NCBI GenBank assembly: GCA_029844215.1
Contig: CM056738.1
Coordinates: forward strand, 44,652,388 to 44,716,387
Direction: 5' to 3'
Length of the DNA stretch: 64,000 bases
Origin: Przewalskia tangutica
Lineage: Eukaryota; Streptophyta; Magnoliopsida; Solanales; Solanaceae
Both the position numbers and the translations under genes were made by a program. The notes below the pieces were generated by a model that saw nothing but the letters and a program-made list of their open reading frames with translations, had not been told where the DNA came from and searched no databases. Shown piece by piece: positions 55,991-64,000 of the stretch (its first letter is position 1; the number at the start of each line of letters is the position of its first letter).

Positions 55991-57833
55991 ATGATTGATT
56001 CTGGGTCGTCCGAACAAACGGGTTTGGGACTTGTCACTCTTCCAAAAGATAAACTGTAAAATTCAGAAAGAGGAAATATTACCATCCAGGATGAATTCCT
56101 TGCGCAATTATTGCAACAGATAACAACCATGCAGAATAAGATTGACCGACTTCGGAAGCACACTAATCCACAACCTATCAACCCACAAAGCCAACCACAA
56201 AATGATCCTCTAAACCTCTCAACTCCATATATGCCTCAAGCTTTGATTACCCAAACTACCCCACTCATCCAAAATATCCCACTCGCCCAAAATTACCAAG
56301 CAACCCAACAAATACCGATGGCGCACATCGCTGACCACAACAAGCAGTATGTACCACCGGTATATGCAGCGAAAGCCCAACCCTTTTCTACCAACATACC
56401 AAACCTGACTATTCAGGAGGTTAATCAGTATGAAGGGATGGAAAGACGGGCGAGGACCCGAACTGATGAAAGGGTGGCGAGGGAAATACACAACCTAAAG
56501 GAGGCGTTCAAGAACATGCAGACAAGTAAAGGGAATGAGGGGCTAGAGTATGAAGACCTTTGCATGCACCACCCGGATATAGAATTACCAATCGGTTATA
56601 AGGTACCGAAGTTTGATTTGTTTGACGGGAAGGGCAACCCCCGTGCACATCTAAGATCCTACGGCGACAAATTTGTCGGAGTGGGTAAGGATCAAGCCAT
56701 CATCATGAAGTTATTTATAAGAAGTTTGATGGGAGAAGCGCTAGACTGGTACACTAGCCAAGATCCGCGAAAGTGGCATAGTTGGGGCACATTGTCCCAA
56801 GACTTCGTAGACACGTTTAGATTCAACACTGATACGGTATTGGATAGGTTATATTTGATGAAACTAGAAAGGAAATCTACAGAGACATTCAGGGAATACG
56901 CCATGAGGTGGAGGGCAGAAGTAGCCAAAGTTCAACCCCCGATGGAGGAAAGTGAAATGACTACTCTATTTGTGCAATCCATAAAAGATGCAATATACTA
57001 CAAAAGAATGATAAGTGTTATAGGGCGGAGTTTCTCCGAAGTTGTGAGTGGGAGACTTCATAGAAGAGGGTATCAAAACAATGAGGATTATAAACTTAGC
57101 AGCGTTGCAAGAAATAAGTGAAGCGATCCAGTCGGACTCGTTTGGGGTAGCAATCAAGAAGAAGAGGGACGGAGTATCCTCTGTCATGACAATCCAAGAA
57201 TGGAGGCCAAACAAAATGCCAACCTACCAAAACACCCAAAATCCTCAGCCTTTCTACTACAGCCAAAACACTCAAGGCCCTCAGTTTTACTATCTACACT
57301 CACCTTATCCATACCATGTTTATCATACCCAACCAATATATAGCACACCCCGACCGTGAATCCATCCACAAAACGCACACAGACCCAACACAAACTCCGG
57401 AAGAAGGTTTGTCAAAACCTACACATCTTTGGCTGAACCTTTACCCCAACTATATGAGAGATTGAGGGCCATAGGAATACTCCAGCCAATCCTAAGAAAT
57501 ATCCCTAATCCTAATTCCAGGGGACACGATGAAACTAAAAATTGTGCATACCACTCTGGAACTGGACATAACACGAAAAATTGTTATACCCTCAAAGATA
57601 AAATCGAGGAATTGATCAAAGAAGGAGTCATCCAACTAAAAGAAGCTCCCCCCAATATGAACACTAACTTTTTTCCTGATTATGACAATGCCCCTGCGAA
57701 CATGATTGTTGTCGATGAAGAAAGTAGTTTGGAAGAGAATATTGTGCCAGCCCAGAGAGAAAATAAGGTTGATTCATCGACCAATCTCCAAAGGAAAAGA
57801 GGTACCCCTTATCGAAGATTGTTCAGCCCCTGA
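55991..57833 (+). pseudogene. Ogre/Tat-type gag
   Basis: ATG at 55991 opens MIDSGSSEQTGLGLV; an in-frame TAA at 56057 interrupts before NITIQDEFLAQLLQQ. Then comes a Pro/Gln/Asn-rich linker, the capsid core (IGYKVPKFDLFDGKGNPRAH, SLMGEALDWYTSQDPRK, RLYLMKLERKSTETFREY), a frame change near 57040 at SEVV, GDFIEEGIKT, another in-frame TGA at 57357, and PLPQLYERLRAIGIL. A C-terminal Cys/His motif (CAYHSGTGHNTKNC) follows before the stop at 57831. The order and motifs fit the Tat/Ogre gag. Two stops and a shift make it defective. Confidence 0.8.
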
Positions 57834-58820
57834 AACAGTCAAAACATGCAACACTGATCCCATGGAATACCCAACCATCTGGATGCAGATCAAGGAGACA
57901 TTTTGAACAAGTGAACTTGTACCCCTGTTTTGGTCCTCCGAAAATCTTGATAAAATGATATTCGGCTTAGTAGAGGCCTGACTCGCACTTATATTGTAAT
58001 ATGTTTTCCTCCTTTTATTTGTAATCTGAACTACGTTATGACCTGATTCCCTCGACGGGATACGTAGGCGGCCACATCGACTTCGGTCCCACTATATTTT
58101 TTTTTTATCATTCCCTTTTGTATCTGAACTACGTTATGACCTGATTCCTTCGACGGGATACGAAGACGGCCACATAGGCTTTGGTCCATCCAAAAAATAT
58201 ATATGTTCTCACCCATTCTACATATAATGCCGCACGCCCATCTTACCACTTCAACAAGAGCAGGCGGGCTACCCATACTAGATTCAGTTTTTGTCTATAT
58301 GAAAGATCAGCATCCCCGCCTACCAGAAACTGGGGCATTTTAATAATTCGTTGATAGTGATAGACAACAAATGTCGGCCAGTTAAGTCTTAGGTTTGGAA
58401 AACGGAGATATGTTACAAGTCTGAATCAATTTGAACATGCAAGCGCCAAGGTCCGAAGCTACAAAGTCAACGCGGATCAACAACCCCTCCCCAAACTCAC
58501 AAATTCTTTGAATGCAGATACTTCATGTTAACAAATGAAGGAGGACAACAACACTTAATGTTGAACTTCGCGGAGAACTTTTGCATCACAGCTCAGTCCA
58601 TAAAGAAAACATTCCTGGTTGGAGCATTTGTGCAAAAGGCACCATTTTAGCCTTCAAGGTCCCCCGACAACGTCGGGTTTGTATCGAGACGGTATTTTGA
58701 CTCACAGGGTCACATTCTTACCCCCAACTATTTATTTTCTATCACGGATTTCCTTGCATTAATTCTTTGTTCATATTTATTTTACAAGAACTTAAACACA
58801 ATATTTCAGCCTCAAGGGTC
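57834..58820 (+). other. Post-gag region without pol
   Basis: No protease, reverse transcriptase or integrase motif. Two copies of ACTACGTTATGACCTGATTCC-like sequence lie at about 58030 and 58127, each followed by GACGGGATACG. In intact relatives such words lie downstream of pol, so pol has been deleted cleanly between gag and here. Confidence 0.55.
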
Positions 58821-60670
58821 ATCTTCGTCTAAAAATAACGAACATCTGCCTTCCGTCCAAAAATGATGTCATCTTCGTCCAAAAATGACGAACATCTGCA
58901 TTACGTCCAAAAACGATGTCATCTTCATCCAAAAATGACGAACATCTGCATTAAGTCCCAAAACGATGTCATCTTCGTCCAAAAATGACGAACATCCACA
59001 TTACGTCCAAAAATGACGTCATCTTCGTCCAAAAATGACGAACATCCGCATTACGTCCAAAACCGACGTCATCTTCGTCCAAAAATGATGAACATTTGTA
59101 TTACTCCAAAAATGACGTCATCTTCGTCCAAATACGACGAACATCTACATTACGTCAAAAAATTACGTCATCTTCGTCCAAAAACGGCAAACATCTGCAT
59201 TACGTCCAAAATGACGTCATCTTCATTAAAAAAACGACGAACATCCATATTACATAAAAAATGACGAACATCTGTATTACATCCAAAAACGACGATCATC
59301 CACATTACATCAAAAAAATGACGAACATCTACATTACGTCCAAAAATGATATCATCTTCATAAAAAATGACGAACATCTGCATTACATCCAAAAACGATG
59401 TCATTTTCGTCCAAAAATGATGAATATCTGCATTACGTCTAAAAATGACGTCATCTTCATCCAAAAATGATGAACATCTGCATTACGTCCAAAAACAACG
59501 TTTACTTCATCAAAAAATGATAAACATCTGCATTACGTCCAAAAACGACATCATCTTCATCCAAAAATGACGAACATCTGCATTACATCCAAAAATGAAG
59601 TCATCTTCGTCAAAAAACGACGAGTATCTGCATTACATTAAAAAACAATGTCATTTTCATCCAAAAATGATGAACATCTGCATTACGTCCAAAAACAACA
59701 TCATCTTCATCCAAAAATGATGAACATATGCATTACGTCCGAAAATGATGTCATCTTCGTCCAAAAGCGATGAACATGTACATTACGTTCGAAAACGACA
59801 TCATCTTCGTCCAAAAATGACGAACATCTACATTACGTCCGCAAATGACGTCATTTTCGTTCAAAAACGACGAACATCTACATTACGTTCGAAACAACGT
59901 CAACTTCATCCAAAAATGACGAACGTCTACATTACGTCCGAACGATGTTATCTTCATTCAAAAACGACGAACATCTGCATTACGTCCGAAAACGATGTCA
60001 TCTTCGTCAAAAAATGATGAACATCTGTATTACATCTGAAAACGACGTCATCGTCGTCCAAAAATAACGAACATCTGCATTACGTATGAAAACTGAGTCA
60101 TCTTCGTCCAAAAATGATGAATATCTGCATTACGTCCGGAAATAACGAATATTTACATTACGTCCGAAAACGATGAATATTTGCATTGCGTCCGGAAATG
60201 ACGAATAACTGCATTACATCCGAAAACGATGAACATTTGCATTACGTCCGGAAACGACGAACATCTGCATTACGTCCGAAAACGACTTCATCTTCATCCA
60301 AAAATGATGAATATCTGCATTACATCCGAAAACGATGAATATTTGCATTACGTCTAGAAATGACAAATATCTGCATTACATCCAGAAATGATGAATATCT
60401 GCATTACATCCGGAAATGACGTCATATGCCTTACATCCGAAAAGGATGAATATCTGCATTACGTCCGAAAACGACGAATATCTGCATTACGTCCGAAAAC
60501 GACGAATATCTGTATTACGTTCGAAAATGATGAATATCCGTATTACACCCGGAATTGATGAATATTTGCATTACATCCGGAAATGATGAATATTTCCATT
60601 ACATCCGGAAACGACATCATATGCATTACGTCCAGAAACGACGTTATATGCCTTACGTCCGGAAACAACG
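58820..60670. repeat. Tandem array of 50 bp units (about 1.85 kb)
   Basis: Unit period is 50 bp at the start (GTCATC starts at 58868, 58918 and 58968). The unit has two related halves: TCATCTTCGTCCAAAAATGA and CATCTGCATTACGTCCAAAA. From about 60120 the array changes to a shorter unit of about 28 bp (GAATATCTGCATTACGTCCG). Roughly 26 long units and 18 short ones by eye. Open frames in it are repeat artefacts. Confidence 0.9.
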
Positions 60671-60890
60671 TTTGTCATTTCAACTCACACTATCGCATTT
60701 CTCATATATTCATGCTTTATCATTTTGTCTTAACAATTATGCATTAATTTTTTTTAAGCTTTAGCCTGCAGGAACCATAACTTATGGGAGCGGGAGCACA
60801 ACGTGGAACTATCTCTTACGGCGAACCGATGCAATTTATTGTACCTCGAACGTCGGTCCACTCTCCTCCAGCATCCCGCAACACCAATGA

Positions 60891-61205
60891 CCCTAGTGTC
60901 ATCATAATTCGACAATGGGACAAAATTTTGAATCGGCGTCAGCCTGTCTTTAATTTTGACATCACAACAACCCAGTGTCATCATAATTCGACACTGGGAC
61001 AAATTTTGAATCCGCATCCGCCCGCCTTAATTTTCTAGCATCACAACAACCTAGTGTCATCATAATTCGACACTGGATAAATTTTGAATCCGCATTAGCC
61101 TTGCCTTTAATTTTCTAACGTTACAATAACCCAGTGTCATCATAATCCAACACTGGGACAAAATTATGAATTTGCATCAGCTTTGCGTTTAAATTCCTAG
61201 CATCA
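60891..61205. repeat. Four hairpin-forming repeats of 80 bp
   Basis: CCCAGTGTCATCATAATTCG followed by ACACTGGGAC, starting at 60891, 60971, 61050 and 61130. Within each, CCCAGTGTC pairs with GACACTGGG. The downstream part carries AAATTTTGAATCCGCAT and TTAATTTTCTAGCAT. Confidence 0.85.
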
Positions 61206-61324
61206 AAATCCCATTTTTTTTCTTGAAAACTCCATTTACCCATTCATTTCCTAATATTTGACAATCAGGACAAAATTGGTTATAAGTCAATGTCTTTGTC
61301 CGAAAACTCTTTTATCGTCTTCAG

Positions 61325-61340
61325 TCAAAGAGGGACAAGC
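61325..61340 (+). other. Polypurine tract of the Ogre/Tat-type element
   Basis: TCAAAGAGGGACAAGC immediately before the 3' LTR start. Confidence 0.6.
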
Positions 61341-64000
61341 TGTTGACACCCAATTTTGTCCACTCTTTACCGACAATTTATTCAGGTCGTCCTTTTATCT
61401 TCAATTAATTTCACTATGTTTTTCAGTCTTGAAAATTCTCCAAAAATGCTAAGTTTTAATTTTTTCACTAATTATCGCATAATTTTAAAATATCGGGTAT
61501 TACGTTTTATAATTAAAATATAAGACAAATAATTTTAATATTTCGGCATCGACATTGGTGTTTGATTTTCTCTTAATATTTTCACCAATTACCAAATTAA
61601 TCATTTTCATATGAATATTATATTTTACTTAAATTAAATACATATATTAAATCTTTTGTACCGTAATTTATGAGTATGTGCACTTTTGGAAATTAATTAG
61701 GAAGAAAGAAGCATATTTAATCGATTGGGAGATTTGGACTAATTACCTACTAATTCATTTTTTGTGGGCTAATTAATCTCTCACTCAAACGAAATCAGCC
61801 CAAAACTTCTAACCCAATCCGCAGCCCAAATTCCAGCACATATCCTATTCTTCTAAACTTAAACCTAACTAAACTAAATAACACCCTTCTAACCCGACTC
61901 TCCCAAATCAATTTACCAAAACCAGCAACCCGTCGACCACCCAAAAAAACCACCAGTCCCTCACCGGCGATCCGTTTTACCCGCCAGACAAATGACATTC
62001 CCGACACCATCCATCATCTCTCATCACCCCAACTAACCTCTGTCATTCAGACATCTTCCACGCCCATACCCTGCAAATCCCCTAAAATCTGCAACCTACC
62101 ATCACCCATCTCCTTCAAGCTTCCCTTTACATGCCAAATAAATCCTAGTCACCTTCACACCTTCCTTTTACCCACCAAACAACCATGCATTTGCCCAAAT
62201 GGCTCTATTCCATCAAATCGAACCTGAAAAGGTGAAATACTATCACCTTCTGCCATGATTTTTAACAATTCCCCCCCCCCCCCCCCCTCTTTTATTCAAA
62301 ATTCGAATTGGGGGGAGGTCCATACATTGGGTTATAAATAGAACCCTTCTAGGTTCAGAAAAAGAGAGGAAAAAAAGAGATTCGGTATTTTTCAAAGCAT
62401 TAGAACAAATCTTAGATTTTTATTTGCAACAAATAGAGAAATCAAAAAGAAAACATTTCCTTTCACTCTCAAGCTTTCAAATTCGAAAACCACGTACTCT
62501 TAAACATTCGCTTTTCTTAATCGCATAAGCAAAACACCTCCGAGTGGAATCGACGAGTCGAGACACGCCTCAGTTCGCTTCCTGGAGAAGGTAAAATCAA
62601 TCCCCTTTCTTTTAATTCCAGTTTACTATATGTTGGTTCATATTGGTTTATTTAGTTCTTGTGAGTTTATTATCCATATTATCGTCGAAGTCTATAAATA
62701 TTTGTGTATATTGCTTAAGATGTTGATGCTTTGGTGTTAAGTCATGTATCGTTAATTATCTTAGCTTGTTTTGAATTATGTTAAGATAATTTATATTTCT
62801 GGATTGAAGTACATAGATGAAGTCAGCTTATAAAATAGGATTTGGAGATTGACTAGCTGAGTATCATACATACTTGTTTAAACTATCTATTATGCTTAAG
62901 TAGGTTGCGTTGAAGCTCTACCTAGTTTTATGTGATATAAAATATTAGACTAGTACTTACTAGGGCCTAATCTGAAAACTTGAGGTGTTGCCTTTCAGTG
63001 ATTCCTCATACTTGTGTTTGTCCTACATGCCTGTTTTAAGTTTGGTCATGCATCCTGACTTGTTTGTCCCTACATTAGTTTGTTTCTATGATAACACGAC
63101 GTCTTTTGAATCATATTGATAGTGTGTTTGCTTTCTTCTGATGAAATATATATGTATGACCCAGTTCATGTAGTTAGATGCCCTGAAATATCACCTCTAG
63201 ACAAGTAAATCCAATATATACCTATTAATCTAATATGTCATCTTTGTTCATCTCCCATATCTATTGGACTAGTCGCATACACTCAACTCATCTGCATGAG
63301 GGTTATCATGCTCACTACTTAGCCTAGGTTGGTTTTATTTCATGTTAGCTTTGTATTTGCATTTTACTACCTGGTTGTTTGTTTTTCCCCTACCCCTCTG
63401 GACTTGAAATCATCTAATGTTGTCATATACTGTATCCGGGCTAACATGTAACCTCTTCTAAGTTGAAAGTGCCATACTACTGTATCAGAATCCCTCTGAT
63501 ACATTTTATGAATCTGGCTAGATATGTTGTGTCCATTTTTATATCCAGCATGTTTATCAACTTAACCATGTGTTTCCCCTTGCATGTCTGAGTATCAAAT
63601 GTACTCATGATACCATGTAATACATTCTAAGTCCTTTTGTTGCCATATCTATCTGTGGGGTGGTCTAAATGCCATTTGTGTTAACATTGTTGCATCTATT
63701 TGAACTAGTTTGCCATGTTAAATTATAGTTGCATTCTGCTGTTAACTTACAATAATTATCATATAGTAAGCATATAAGGCCTAGTTTGGTACTGGAGTTG
63801 TTTAAATGAATGGTAGGTCTAGTAAATGATTTGAACTTAGGACCTCTTACTTCTTGTTATATCCATGTCCAGATTATCTGCCGAAATATATATGTGTTTC
63901 TTTGTCTTCTTAATTTGCCCATACTTTTGCTGTCTATCTCTCCCTGAAGCATGCTAAGTAACAGTCAATCCTTACATCCCTTCTTTTTTTCTACCTTTGA
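61341..64000 (+). repeat. 3' LTR of the Ogre/Tat-type element (cut by window end)
   Basis: Collinear with 52349-54491, with a 17 C run (62271-62287), a TATA box (62333-62340) and 539 extra bp at 62659-63197. The right end is beyond the window. Confidence 0.85.

Larger units (their letters stand above)
52349..64000 (+). mobile_element. Ogre/Tat-type gypsy element reduced to gag, runs off the window
   Basis: The 5' LTR starts TGTTGACACTCAATTTTGTCC at 52349 and the 3' LTR starts TGTTGACACCCAATTTTGTCC at 61341; the two copies stay collinear to the window end. Between them are a gag (55991-57833), no pol, the ACTACGTTATGACCTGATTCC words usual near the 3' end of these elements, a long tandem array and a hairpin-repeat array. 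Autonomous Ogre/Tat elements carry pol and are larger, so this copy is non-autonomous. It interrupts the inositol-transporter fragment. The five bases before it are CAGAT; the other side is outside the window. Confidence 0.8.

Noticed and set aside
59013..60017. Repetitive open frames of 70-100 codons on both strands
   Set aside because: They arise because a repeat unit without stops is iterated; they look alike on both strands and have no start context.
58820..60670. CRISPR-like regular repeats
   Set aside because: The units are contiguous 50 bp tandem repeats without unique spacers, inside a plant LTR element.
1..64000. tRNA, rRNA or organellar DNA insertions
   Set aside because: I looked for tRNA-like and rRNA-like words and recognised none apart from tRNA-complementary primer binding sites.

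Overview
This window is plant nuclear repeat DNA, and I see no intact cellular gene in it. Repeat types and style point to an asterid, most likely a nightshade (Solanaceae): long gypsy LTRs that open TGTTACACCCCG or TGTAACGACCC, an Ogre/Tat-type gag, a SIRE-type copia element with an envelope-like region, CACTA ends reading CACTACAAGAAAA, and LINE ORF1 of the DUF4283 kind. The family assignment is inference, because no search could be run.

Layout. 1-5866: decayed Ty1/copia element (plus strand) with its 3' LTR, abutting a broken plant-mobile-domain gene on the minus strand (5903-7582). 7583-9257: an LTR remnant and a weak short first-exon candidate. 9258-11643: left arm of an old inverted duplication whose right arm is 24220-24921. 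The left arm carries a 1 kb Mutator-like non-autonomous element that the right arm lacks. 11644 to about 18935: a CACTA element whose multi-exon gene (transposase-associated domain, then a Ulp1/C48-like protease) is split by a solo LTR inside an exon and by a tandemly multiplied antisense LINE fragment. 18936-23975: a complete but dead copia element with 0.3 kb LTRs and a TATAG target duplication.

24922-49776 is a nest. A gypsy tail (24922-25747) is followed by a minus-strand SIRE-like copia element whose 3' LTR survives as three pieces (25748-26104, 38128-38535, about 46086-46345). The gaps hold a 12 kb gag-only LTR element (26105-38127, itself holding an inverted solo LTR at 28634-31173) and a gypsy solo LTR (38536 to about 46085). 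That solo LTR in turn holds a 5 kb element with two LTRs and only 310 bp between them (39315-44357). Five insertions in the window have exact target-site duplications at both ends that I could read, and one more has a good but less certain one.

49777-52348: left end of a second CACTA element followed by a broken inositol-transporter fragment, which may be a captured host gene. 52349 to the window end: an Ogre/Tat-type gypsy element reduced to gag, with a 1.85 kb array of 50 bp repeats in its 3' region, a second array of hairpin repeats, and the start of its 3' LTR. No proteins here are expected to act together; the biology is transposon nesting, gene capture and repeat birth. Coding calls rest on my reading of translated motifs. 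Boundaries given as approximate are so.
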